Assembly (NCBI GenBank): GCA_012518015.1
Contig: JAAYTM010000028.1
Coordinates: forward strand, 1-54,071
Direction: 5' to 3'
Length of the DNA: 54,071 nucleotides
From: Synergistaceae bacterium
Lineage (GTDB): Bacteria > Synergistota > Synergistia > Synergistales > Acetomicrobiaceae
Shown here: positions 28,961 through 36,300 of the stretch, piece by piece
Layout: each line of letters opens with the position of its first letter
Position numbering within the stretch: position 1 is the first letter of the stretch
The notes under the pieces: generated by a model
Database searches by the model: none
What the model was told of the DNA's origin: nothing
What the model saw: the letters and a program-made list of their open reading frames with translations, nothing else
Position numbers and translations under genes: made by a program

Positions 28961-28989
28961 AGTTTATTTTCTAAGAAGAGGATTGTCAA
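28961..28989 (-). promoter_or_regulatory. Promoter of the iscS-iscU-MOSC operon
   Basis: On the minus strand TTGACA (28989-28984), a 17-base spacer and TAAACT (28966-28961), about 31 bases before the iscS ATG. Confidence 0.6.
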
Positions 28990-29082
28990 GTGAATGAAAT
29001 GGAAATGTCTAGAAATTATTTTAAGAAAAGTACATAGAAGATGACCCATCGTGACTTTTAGTTTTACTTTAAGGGCTTGTCT

Positions 29083-29124
29083 TTGACTATAGCTGGCTTT
29101 TGGTATATAATGTGCCAAATGGCA
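29083..29124 (+). promoter_or_regulatory. Promoter and possible operator of the first GntR gene
   Basis: TTGACT (29083-29088), 17-base spacer, perfect TATAAT (29106-29111). The palindrome TGCCA-AA-TGGCA (29113-29124) covers the expected transcription start and is a candidate autoregulatory operator. Confidence 0.65.
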
Positions 29125-29163
29125 ATGTTATTATGCAATTTTATGGAAAATAGGAGATGAAGC

Positions 29164-29838
29164 ATGGAAAAGGCAAGCGTTATAAAACCACTAGTTGATA
29201 CTAACATAAGTGACAAGGTGTTTGCTGTGCTCAAGACCGCCATCCATCGTGGTGAGTTACAACCGGGTGATCCTCTTATTGAACGCGATCTTGCCGAAAA
29301 ACTCGCGGTATCACGCACGCCAGTGCGTGAAGCAATACAGCGCCTGAAAACGATGGGATTAGCGGTTCAAGTGTCGAGAAAAACAGTGATAGTGGCAAAA
29401 CCTACGCCAGAGGAAGTATTGGATACATTCCATGTTCGTGAGGTCCTTGAAGGGCTTGCGGCTAGTCTTGCAGCGACTAACGCGACACCCGATGATCTTG
29501 CCTACTTTGGCAGCTTGGTTGAGGATATGGAACAGTGCATCAATGTAAATGACGACGATAAGTTAGAAGAACTTCACATGCTTTTTCATGAAAGATTATA
29601 TCGAGCTTCTGGAAATAAAAAATTATGTCAACTGCTCATGGATTTAAGGGATTGTATAAAAGCCTATACTCGTATTGGATATGCATTCCCGGGCAGAAAA
29701 TCGGAGGCTGCCCTAGAACATAGAAAAATATTGGATGCATTGGTTTCCAAAAACCCCAGAAAGGCCGAAGAGTGGGCTAGAAAACACATCAAAAGATCAA
29801 AAGAAGCATATATAAAGGAATTACAAAAAAATTCGTAA
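29164..29838 (+). CDS. GntR family transcriptional regulator, FCD type (first)
   Basis: 224-residue FadR-subfamily regulator: winged helix-turn-helix at about residues 15-75 (GELQPGDPLIERDLAEKLAVSRTPVREAIQRLKTMGLA) and an all-helical FCD ligand domain from about 80 (FHVREVLEGLAASLAA) with conserved histidines for a metal-carboxylate site (HMLFHERLY, EHRKILDAL). RBS GGAGATG. Unlike the two other FCD regulators here it has no catabolic operon after it; the downstream 0.9 kb is non-coding or decayed, so its original target may have been lost, or lies elsewhere. Confidence 0.9.
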   Translation: MEKASVIKPLVDTNISDKVFAVLKTAIHRGELQPGDPLIERDLAEKLAVSRTPVREAIQRLKTMGLAVQVSRKTVIVAKPTPEEVLDTFHVREVLEGLAASLAATNATPDDLAYFGSLVEDMEQCINVNDDDKLEELHMLFHERLYRASGNKKLCQLLMDLRDCIKAYTRIGYAFPGRKSEAALEHRKILDALVSKNPRKAEEWARKHIKRSKEAYIKELQKNS

Positions 29839-30045
29839 AGGCCATAGAAAGCACCAAAGGCGGCTTATTTTCGTTTGTTGCAATTTTCTTTTTTAAGCAT
29901 TCATAACTAAAATTGCGAGCGATTACGAGGTTTTTGTATTTAGTAAGTCAAGGTGAACGAAAGCACAAACAAGCTTAATTTTGCGTGATAACATAATAAC
30001 AAATCGGCATTCAAACAGACAGCGTTCAACCCAGGCTTTTATGGG
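29839..30045. other. Non-coding gap after the first GntR gene
   Basis: About 200 bases without a supported ORF before the terminator at 30046. Sequence is AT-rich; I saw no promoter or repeat. It may be a long 3' untranslated region or eroded DNA. Confidence 0.4.
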
Positions 30046-30086
30046 ATCGCTCTTCTCGTCAATTTTGAGAAGAGCGATGTTTTTTT
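30046..30086 (+). terminator. Strong orphan terminator
   Basis: Perfect 12-bp arms ATCGCTCTTCTC (30046-30057) and GAGAAGAGCGAT (30067-30078) followed by GTTTTTTT. It is about 200 bases after the nearest plus-strand gene. Confidence 0.85.
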
Positions 30087-30248
30087 ACTGCCTATGGCAG
30101 TAGATAAATTTCACGCTGACTTTATACTTCAATTATGCACTCATGTTTTGCTTCTTCTTTATCGTATAATACCTTTTTATTTACGGTGTCTTTTTGTTGG
30201 GTCAAGTCCATAATTTCCGTCAAATTACCCCCTGATTAAATCTGGAGG

Positions 30249-30596
30249 TTAAATTCCCGCCATTACTGGAGCTACTTCACCTATTTCACAATATTGCTTA
30301 TGTTTTTGTCTCTGTTCCTGTTTTTTCCATTCTCGAAGTACTTCTTGTCTCATATCCTTTCAGGTTAATTCCCAATCATTCACTAAATAACCACAAGCTA
30401 CATACAGTTGTCGCTCGTGTTTAATATCCCCTGGCTCAGTAGCTTTCCTATCTTGGTATCTAAGTATTTAGGTATCTAAGTATTTATTTCCCCCGAATTT
30501 ATTGCCATTTAGAGGGATCATCTGCCAGTGTTTATAACCTTTAGTCGTGGTGTAGGAGACTTCTTTTTAAGTAGTTTGGACGGCTCTTGCTATCAT
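30249..30596 (-). pseudogene. Decayed minus-strand reading frame with three internal stops
   Basis: One minus-strand frame of 116 codons from ATG (30596) to TAA (30249) reads like protein between three in-frame stops: segments such as YTTTKGYKHWQMIPLNG, ERQLYVACGYLVNDWELT and MRQEVLREWKKQEQRQKHK. A perfect 16-bp tandem duplication (30455-30470 and 30471-30486) lies inside it and creates the middle stop. I do not recognise the family; a remnant of a mobile-element or phage protein is possible. Evidence is the continuity of plausible sequence in one frame, so confidence is limited. Confidence 0.4.
30455..30486. repeat. Perfect 16-bp tandem duplication
   Basis: GGTATCTAAGTATTTA occurs twice head to tail inside the decayed frame. 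Sixteen bases is not a multiple of three, so it is a frameshifting duplication of the replication-slippage type. Confidence 0.85.
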
Positions 30597-30652
30597 TGTA
30601 TTTTTACGTCATATTTTCACGCTGAAGATTAAAGATTATAGAGAAGAAATGC

Positions 30653-30680
30653 TTGACAAAAGATACTTAGTATGTATACT
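30653..30680 (+). promoter_or_regulatory. Promoter of operon A (GntR-AtuA-TTT-acn-icd)
   Basis: TTGACA (30653-30658), 16-base spacer, TATACT (30675-30680), about 94 bases before the GntR ATG. The -10 box lies within the left arm of the palindrome listed next. Confidence 0.75.
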
Positions 30681-30706
30681 TGGATCCGGGATCCAAGTAT
30701 ACATAC
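30670..30706. promoter_or_regulatory. 37-bp perfect palindrome, probable GntR operator of operon A
   Basis: Left arm GTATGTATACTTGGATCC (30670-30687), one central base, right arm GGATCCAAGTATACATAC (30689-30706). All 18 pairs match. Each arm holds GTATAC, a core resembling FCD-type GntR sites. It covers the -10 box and the start of transcription, so binding should repress, most simply by the GntR encoded directly downstream. Confidence 0.75.
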
Positions 30707-30773
30707 GCTTGAAAGTAGTCATGATTTTCAAATTTAAAAAAATGGCTAACTTTTAAGGGGGTAATAATAACAA

Positions 30774-31481
30774 ATGGAGAGCTTTAAATTCATTGAACCA
30801 ATACAATACAATGACTTCCGTCCTGTCAGAGAACTGGTTCTTGAACGTTTACGAGAAGCCATATTAAATAGGACCTTGAAACCGGGAGATCGCATAGTTG
30901 AGGCCGAACTAGCTCAAGTATTTAACGTGAGCCGCACCCCAGTAAGAGAAGCATTACGTGTGTTAGAAGCTGAGGGGCTTTTAAGGAGAATTCCAAGGAA
31001 AGGTCTCTTCGTCAGGGGCATCACGAGAGAGGATGTGGTTGAGATTTACTCCATACGAATTGCCCTTGAATCGCTGGCTGTATCTATAGCCGTTGAGCGC
31101 ATAACTCCTGTTGAAATTAGCAGGTTAGCTAAGCTGGTCGATCAGATGAAAAAATATACGGAGTCCAAGGAGTCCGACAAACTGTTTTCGGTGTGTCAGG
31201 AATTTAACGATATTTTGGTGAGGGCTTCTAGAATGCCAAGGCTCATTAAGCTTGTGAAGGTTTACATGGAATATTTAGAGCAATTCCGTGCTATTTCGAT
31301 GGCAAAACACGAAAGGCAAGTGGCAGCCTTGAGAGAACATGAAGAGATTTTGCGAGCTGTGGTCAATAGGAATCCACAAGAAGCTGAAATGGCTGTTAAA
31401 AGACACCTGCGGGGTGCTTTAGAAGCGTTCTTGAAAGAAGAGAGAATTTGCGATACTCAGAAATTAACGGATAGGCGGTGA
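30774..31481 (+). CDS. GntR family transcriptional regulator, FCD type (second), operon A
   Basis: 235-residue FadR-subfamily regulator. The winged helix region (about residues 17-80) contains LNRTLKPGDRIVEAELAQVFNVSRTPVREALRVLEAEGLL; the FCD domain begins around 85 (EIYSIRIALESLAVSIAVERI) and ends with RNPQEAEMAVKRHLRGALEAF. GGGGG before the ATG. It is the first gene behind the palindromic promoter and the downstream genes follow with tiny gaps, so it probably represses its own operon and is released by a carboxylate from the imported substrate. Confidence 0.92.
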   Translation: MESFKFIEPIQYNDFRPVRELVLERLREAILNRTLKPGDRIVEAELAQVFNVSRTPVREALRVLEAEGLLRRIPRKGLFVRGITREDVVEIYSIRIALESLAVSIAVERITPVEISRLAKLVDQMKKYTESKESDKLFSVCQEFNDILVRASRMPRLIKLVKVYMEYLEQFRAISMAKHERQVAALREHEEILRAVVNRNPQEAEMAVKRHLRGALEAFLKEERICDTQKLTDRR

Positions 31482-31491
31482 AGTGGTTATT

Positions 31492-32847
31492 ATGAGAGAG
31501 CTTCACATTCTCGCCCCAAATGGAATGTTGGGTTACGGCTTCCCTGTCAAGTGGTTTAAACGGGCTTTATCCATGAACCCTCATGCGATAGCCGTAGACT
31601 CCGGATCTACCGACAGTGGACCTCACAAGTTGGCGATGGGCGTCATGACCTGTTCTAAAGAGGCTTACACCAAAGACATATCGCTCCTCTTAGATGCCGT
31701 AAGCGAAAAGAAAATACCTCTTTTTATCAGCTCTGCAGGCGGAGCTGGTACCAACGCTCAGGTTGATATTTTTTTGGATATCATTGAGAAAATATCAAGA
31801 CAGAGGAATTATCACTTCAAGATTGCTGCGATATATAGCGAGATCGATAAAAACCTAATCAAAGAAAAGTTAAAAAATGGTCAAATTGCCCCATGCGGTC
31901 CTGTTCCCCCTCTTTCAGATGAAGAAATAGATTTAGCCACCACTGTAGTCGCTCAAATGGGAGTCGAGCCATTTCTGAAAGTATTAAAGGAAAATGATGT
32001 GGATATTATTGTTTCCGGAAGAACCTACGATCCGGTCGCTATAGCGGCAATGCCGATAAAGGAAGGATTCGATCCGGGACTTGCTTGGCATATGGGAAAA
32101 ATTATGGAGTGCGGGGCCCTTTGCGCGGAACCGGCAGGCAAAGTGATGCTTGGAGTAATACATGAAGATCATTTCATATTAGAACCGGGTAGCCTAGAAG
32201 AACGCTGCACTATATCGTCTGTTGCAGCACATACATTGTATGAAAAATCCCATCCCTATTTCTTACCTGGTCCTGGCGGTGTGCTGGATTTATCAGATGC
32301 GCGATTTGAGCAACTTGATGATCGCCGAGTTAAGGTCTCTGGTAGCAAGTTTGTGGCATCCGATAAGTACGCCGTTAAACTTGAAGGCGCCAAAAAAGTT
32401 GGTTTCCGCTCCATCTTTATCGGAGGAGTAAGGGATCCCATCTTAATAGGTCATATTGATGAAGTACTGACAAGAGTTGCTAAAGACGTGAAAGATTATT
32501 TCAAAGATATACCCCTCGATCAATATCAAATGATATATCACGTATATGGTAAAAATGGAGTTATGGCAGAACTTGAGCCAGTAAAGAATGCTACCCCCCT
32601 AGAATTGTGTATTATTCTCGAGGTTGCTGCACCGACTCAGGAATTGGCTACGGCCATATGTTCAAGGGCTAGGACGGAACTTTTGCATTGTCCCTACGAA
32701 GGGCGAATAGGTACTGCAGGAAATATAGCTTTTCCATTTACACCTCTTGAAATTTCTTTGGGAGAAGTCTGTGCTTTTAATGTGTATCACCTGATGGAAA
32801 TCGATGATCCTGTAAATCTTTTCCCGATTAGATATTTGGAGGTATAG
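31492..32847 (+). CDS. AtuA/DUF1446-family protein
   Basis: 451-residue member of the acyclic terpene utilisation AtuA (DUF1446) family. It begins with the family's LHILAPNGMLGYGF; DSGSTDSGPHKL, FISSAGGAGTNAQ, IIVSGRTYDPVAIAAMP and the ILEPGSLEERCTISSVAAHTLYE segment support the call. ATG 31492 is chosen over the GTG three codons before. Biochemistry of the family is poorly known; the name comes from the citronellol pathway. Here it lies with DUF4387, TTT genes and aconitase, so a role in isomerising or hydrating a carboxylate is more plausible than terpene degradation (inference). Confidence 0.85.
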   Translation: MRELHILAPNGMLGYGFPVKWFKRALSMNPHAIAVDSGSTDSGPHKLAMGVMTCSKEAYTKDISLLLDAVSEKKIPLFISSAGGAGTNAQVDIFLDIIEKISRQRNYHFKIAAIYSEIDKNLIKEKLKNGQIAPCGPVPPLSDEEIDLATTVVAQMGVEPFLKVLKENDVDIIVSGRTYDPVAIAAMPIKEGFDPGLAWHMGKIMECGALCAEPAGKVMLGVIHEDHFILEPGSLEERCTISSVAAHTLYEKSHPYFLPGPGGVLDLSDARFEQLDDRRVKVSGSKFVASDKYAVKLEGAKKVGFRSIFIGGVRDPILIGHIDEVLTRVAKDVKDYFKDIPLDQYQMIYHVYGKNGVMAELEPVKNATPLELCIILEVAAPTQELATAICSRARTELLHCPYEGRIGTAGNIAFPFTPLEISLGEVCAFNVYHLMEIDDPVNLFPIRYLEV

Positions 32848-32849
32848 AA

Positions 32850-33182
32850 ATGAATATAAAATCTGTCAAACTCAGAGACATAGCGAAGGTAATTAGAAGC
32901 AAAAATGCAGGCCCATTTGAGCTTACCTTTGATGTCATATTTAAAACCAAGGAAGACTACGAAAAGGTAAAAGCCTCCGGTGTTCTCAACAAAAGGCTTA
33001 TAGCCAGTTTATATAACCTGGATCCGCAAAATATTTTAACATTCGTCTTTTATGATGCCGCTAATGCTGTGAAGATTACCATACCTCGCATGCGACCCCA
33101 GGGATCTATAGGAGAGGTCGATATGCATGGCGCTCAACAGTATGTACCTCTTTTCGATATAGATATTCCGATAGACTTGTAA
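32850..33182 (+). CDS. DUF4387 family protein
   Basis: 110-residue protein beginning MNIKSVKLRDIAKVIRSKNAGPFELTFDVIF, the DUF4387 signature, and ending in PRMRPQGSIGEVDMHGAQQYVPLFDIDIP. Genes of this family usually sit beside or are fused to DUF1446/AtuA genes, and here it starts 2 bases after the AtuA stop, which supports a two-subunit enzyme. No catalytic function can be read from the sequence; conserved D, H and Q near the C-terminus could be active-site residues. Confidence 0.85.
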   Translation: MNIKSVKLRDIAKVIRSKNAGPFELTFDVIFKTKEDYEKVKASGVLNKRLIASLYNLDPQNILTFVFYDAANAVKITIPRMRPQGSIGEVDMHGAQQYVPLFDIDIPIDL

Positions 33183-33240
33183 TTTGGTCTCATAGGGCAT
33201 TGGCCCCTAATTTCAAATACTCAAGAAGGAGGTAATGGCA

Positions 33241-34233
33241 ATGAGAGGGAAAGCGGTATGGATCGTGGGGATCATGGCGTTCGTTCTTTTCATAAGCGGG
33301 ATGGCAATTGCGCAGCAGGACTATCCCAGCAAACCCTTCGAATTTATAGCACCGGCCGGTCCGGGCGGCGGATGGGATACAACTATCAGAATGGTCGCAA
33401 GGGTTCTGCAGGAGGAAAAGCTAGTGCCCGTACCAATGCCGGTCATCAATAAGCCAGGAGGGGGCGGTGGGGTGGCTCTTGCATATTTGCAACAGCGGAA
33501 GGGAGATCCCTATACTGTTGCAGTTTATTCTCCACCACTTTTGCTCATTAACTTAACTGGTCAAACTAAACTTTCCTTTAAGGATACTACTCCTATAGCC
33601 AGGCTTATCAGCGATTATGGCGCTTTTGCCGTACCGAAAAATTCTCCCTATCAATCCATTAGCGAAGTAATGGAAGCGCTGAAAAAGGATCCCAAAAGCG
33701 TTAAGGTTGGTGGCACTTCCTCACCAGGATCAATGGACCACGTTCAATTTCTTATTGCAGCAAAAGCAGCTGGAATAATCGACTTGGATAAAATTGTGTA
33801 TATCGCCTTTCAAGAGGGGCAACAATTGGCAGCCTTATTGGGAGGACACATTGATCTTTTGAGCACAGGCTTAGCAGAGACGCAAGGACCCATGATGTCA
33901 GGTGACATTAAGGTGCTTGCGATTTCAAGGCCAGAGCCATATGATGAGGGGCCTTTCGCGAATGTTCCTACCTTGCGTCAAGGCGGCGTTGATGCAGAAT
34001 TTATTAACTGGCGTGGTTTATTTGGTCCTCCTGAAATGCCGAATTATGCTGTAAAGTATCTCGAAGAAAAACTTGCTCAGCTGGAGAAAACTCAATTGTG
34101 GGATGAGATATGCAATACCAATGGTTGGGATAAGAGTTTTTTACCTGCAGAAGAGTTCAAGGCGTTCTTAGCTAAAACGAATGAAGAATACAAGGAAGTT
34201 TTGAAGGCAATTGGTTTCTATAAGGGAGAATAA
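33241..34233 (+). CDS. tctC: TTT substrate-binding protein TctC (system 1)
   Basis: Periplasmic binding protein of a tripartite tricarboxylate transporter (Bug/TctC family). Signal peptide residues 1 to about 25 (basic MRGK, hydrophobic core, cleavage after MAIA). The mature part has YPSKPFEFIAPAGPGGGWD, the family ligand-loop motif, VVINKPGGGGG-like PVINKPGGGGGVALAYL, and IPEVMEALKKDP-like regions. The track's ATG at 33235 is only one base from the AAGGAGGT site, so ATG 33241 is the real start. A perfect 15-bp hairpin follows it and precedes tctB. Ligand predicted tri- or dicarboxylate from the neighbouring aconitase and isocitrate dehydrogenase. Confidence 0.9.
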   Translation: MRGKAVWIVGIMAFVLFISGMAIAQQDYPSKPFEFIAPAGPGGGWDTTIRMVARVLQEEKLVPVPMPVINKPGGGGGVALAYLQQRKGDPYTVAVYSPPLLLINLTGQTKLSFKDTTPIARLISDYGAFAVPKNSPYQSISEVMEALKKDPKSVKVGGTSSPGSMDHVQFLIAAKAAGIIDLDKIVYIAFQEGQQLAALLGGHIDLLSTGLAETQGPMMSGDIKVLAISRPEPYDEGPFANVPTLRQGGVDAEFINWRGLFGPPEMPNYAVKYLEEKLAQLEKTQLWDEICNTNGWDKSFLPAEEFKAFLAKTNEEYKEVLKAIGFYKGE

Positions 34234-34246
34234 CTTTTAGGCAACC

Positions 34247-34280
34247 AAAGAGGACAGCTTTGAACAAAGCTGTCCTCTTT
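34247..34280 (+). terminator. Intercistronic hairpin between tctC and tctB (system 1)
   Basis: Perfect 15-bp arms AAAGAGGACAGCTTT and AAAGCTGTCCTCTTT with a GAAC loop. No U-tract follows beyond the stem's own TTT, so it probably acts as a 3' stabiliser and partial terminator that keeps binding-protein mRNA in excess over tctBA. Confidence 0.7.
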
Positions 34281-34300
34281 GCGAAAGGAGGCAATATCGC

Positions 34301-34735
34301 ATGAACTCTGATGTAATTATTGGAATTGCAGGTCTTACTTTAGGAATATCTTATTTTATTCAGAGCTTAAATCTTCCAAAGGCGTTTATAGGTAATCCGT
34401 GGGCACCCATTTACTTCCCGTTGTCTTTGGGAGTGCTTATGATTCTGTGTAGTGCAATCCTTTTAGTTGAAAGTTTACGGCGCAGGAAGAAAAGTGAAAA
34501 GTTCAGTGCTCGAGTTCCATGGTTTCTGATTATAGGGACAATGTCAATAGGATCTGTATACGCCGTTTTATTCAACAGAATAGGTTTCATCCCGTCTACA
34601 ATTATATTTATCGGAGCGATGTTATTTTTAGTTAATGGTACAAGGGGCTGGTTGCTGAACATCATACTTACGGTTTGCTTAACATTGAGCGTTTGGTATT
34701 GCTTTGAAAAAGTTTTGTACATCTCTATGCCATAA
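34301..34735 (+). CDS. tctB: TTT small membrane subunit TctB (system 1)
   Basis: 144-residue protein with four hydrophobic helices (about residues 5-22, 40-58, 75-95, 105-138), the TctB topology. Sequence in this family is weakly conserved; the call rests on size, topology and position between tctC and tctA. GAAAGGAGG precedes the ATG. It stabilises or couples TctA with the binding protein; its exact task in TTT systems is not settled. Confidence 0.85.
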   Translation: MNSDVIIGIAGLTLGISYFIQSLNLPKAFIGNPWAPIYFPLSLGVLMILCSAILLVESLRRRKKSEKFSARVPWFLIIGTMSIGSVYAVLFNRIGFIPSTIIFIGAMLFLVNGTRGWLLNIILTVCLTLSVWYCFEKVLYISMP

Positions 34736-34752
34736 CAAGGAGGTGAACTACG

Positions 34753-36264
34753 TTGGAGGCAATTAATAATTTATTATATGGATTAACGATCGTTGCCAAG
34801 CCAGTTAATATTATTTTTATGTCAGTAGGATGTATTCTTGGAACAGTGCTTGGAATGTTACCTGGAGTCGGTCCAGCAACCGGCGTAGCTTTATTGCTCC
34901 CTTTGACATTTACGATGAAGCCGGAAACCGCGTTAATTACCATGGCAGCCGTTTATTACGGGGCTATGTTTGGAGGGTCGCGCAGTTCGATATTATTAAA
35001 CGTTCCTGGCGATGGTGCCGCTATAGCCTCGTGTTTTGATGGTTATCCTATGACGTTAAAGGGAAAGGCGGAATCTGCTTTGGCCATATCTGCAGTTGCT
35101 TCTTTCATTGGAGGCTTAATCGCGGCAGTTATTTTCCTGTTTTTGGCAATGCCCGTTGCTAGATTTGCCCTGCGTTTTGGACCGCCCGAGTACTTTGTGT
35201 TGATGGTCTTTGCCTTGTCTGCTACGGCATCTTTAACTGAAGAAAGCCCCGTCAAAGGTTTTATGTCGTTGTTGTTTGGTCTCATGGTGACAACTGTAGG
35301 CATTGACCTTCAATCCGGAGTTTTGCGTTTTACTTTTGGAATTCCAGAACTTCAAACGGGAATTGATTTTGTAGTGGTAATTGTAGGAATATATGGTATT
35401 GGAGAGGTATTTAAAAACTACGAAACGATCAAAGAGACAGGCATATATGCTTTAAAAACAACTTTTGGTCGTATATGGTTCACATTGGAAGAGTGGCGCA
35501 GGTGTATATGGCCTATCTTAAGGGAGTCTATAGTTGGGTTCATTATAGGTGTATTACCTGGAGCTGGAGGCACTATTGCAGCGATGATGGCTTACAGCAA
35601 CGAAAAGCGATTGTCAAAAGAACCTGAAAGTTTTGGCACAGGCGTGCCAGAAGGGTTGGCAGCTCCTGAAGCTGCCAACAATGCAGCTTCTATCGGGGCA
35701 ATGATACCCATGTTGACATTGGGAGTTCCCGGCTCAGGAACTACTGCAGTTATGCTAGGAGCCCTCATGATTTACGGCTTACAGCCCGGGCCTCTCCTTT
35801 TTGAGCAGCGTCCGGAAATTGCATGGGGAGTAATAGCAAGTTTATTTGTAGGGAATCTGATTTGCATAATAATTAATCTTCCACTGGCAGGGCTATTGGT
35901 CAGGTTATTATCAGTGCCTGGACGTCTACTTTATCCCCTTATAGTAGTAATTGCTTTTTTTGGGGTATACACTATAAACTTTTCGGTTGTAGATTTTTAT
36001 ATGCTCCTTATTTTTGGATTTGTTGGATACTTCATGAGACGATATAAAGTCCCCATTGCTCCAATGGTGTTGTCGGTTGTTTTAGGATCTTCCATGGAAA
36101 ATTCATTCCGTCAGTCATTAATGCTTTCTGATGGAAGTTTGAAGATTTTCTTTAGATCGGGCATAAGTATAGCCCTTATCATACTAACTTTGCTTTCGGT
36201 AATGTGGCCTATATTTTCAAAAAATATAAAGATGCGACGTGTTTCGACAAAAAGCGCAAATTAA
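34753..36264 (+). CDS. tctA: TTT large membrane subunit TctA (system 1)
   Basis: 503-residue permease with about 11-12 transmembrane segments, driving carboxylate uptake by ion gradient. Family motifs: LGMLPGVGPATGVALLLPLTF near the N-terminus, YYGAMFGGSRSSILLNVPGDG, FIIGVLPGAGGTIAAMMAY, AAPEAANNAASIGAMIPMLTLGVPGSGTTAVMLGALMIYGLQPGPLLF. TTG start with AAGGAGGTG 8 bases upstream. Note GDG instead of the common GTP after NVP. A spacer of 36 bases leads to the aconitase gene, so uptake and metabolism are in one operon. Confidence 0.93.
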   Translation: MEAINNLLYGLTIVAKPVNIIFMSVGCILGTVLGMLPGVGPATGVALLLPLTFTMKPETALITMAAVYYGAMFGGSRSSILLNVPGDGAAIASCFDGYPMTLKGKAESALAISAVASFIGGLIAAVIFLFLAMPVARFALRFGPPEYFVLMVFALSATASLTEESPVKGFMSLLFGLMVTTVGIDLQSGVLRFTFGIPELQTGIDFVVVIVGIYGIGEVFKNYETIKETGIYALKTTFGRIWFTLEEWRRCIWPILRESIVGFIIGVLPGAGGTIAAMMAYSNEKRLSKEPESFGTGVPEGLAAPEAANNAASIGAMIPMLTLGVPGSGTTAVMLGALMIYGLQPGPLLFEQRPEIAWGVIASLFVGNLICIIINLPLAGLLVRLLSVPGRLLYPLIVVIAFFGVYTINFSVVDFYMLLIFGFVGYFMRRYKVPIAPMVLSVVLGSSMENSFRQSLMLSDGSLKIFFRSGISIALIILTLLSVMWPIFSKNIKMRRVSTKSAN

Positions 36265-36300
36265 GCTAGCATTAACCTTAACAATGATACGGGGGTACTT

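Noticed and set aside
31492-33182. Terpene degradation as the role of the AtuA-like gene
   Set aside because: No atuB-H genes or geranyl-CoA carboxylase nearby; the context is tricarboxylate uptake and TCA enzymes.
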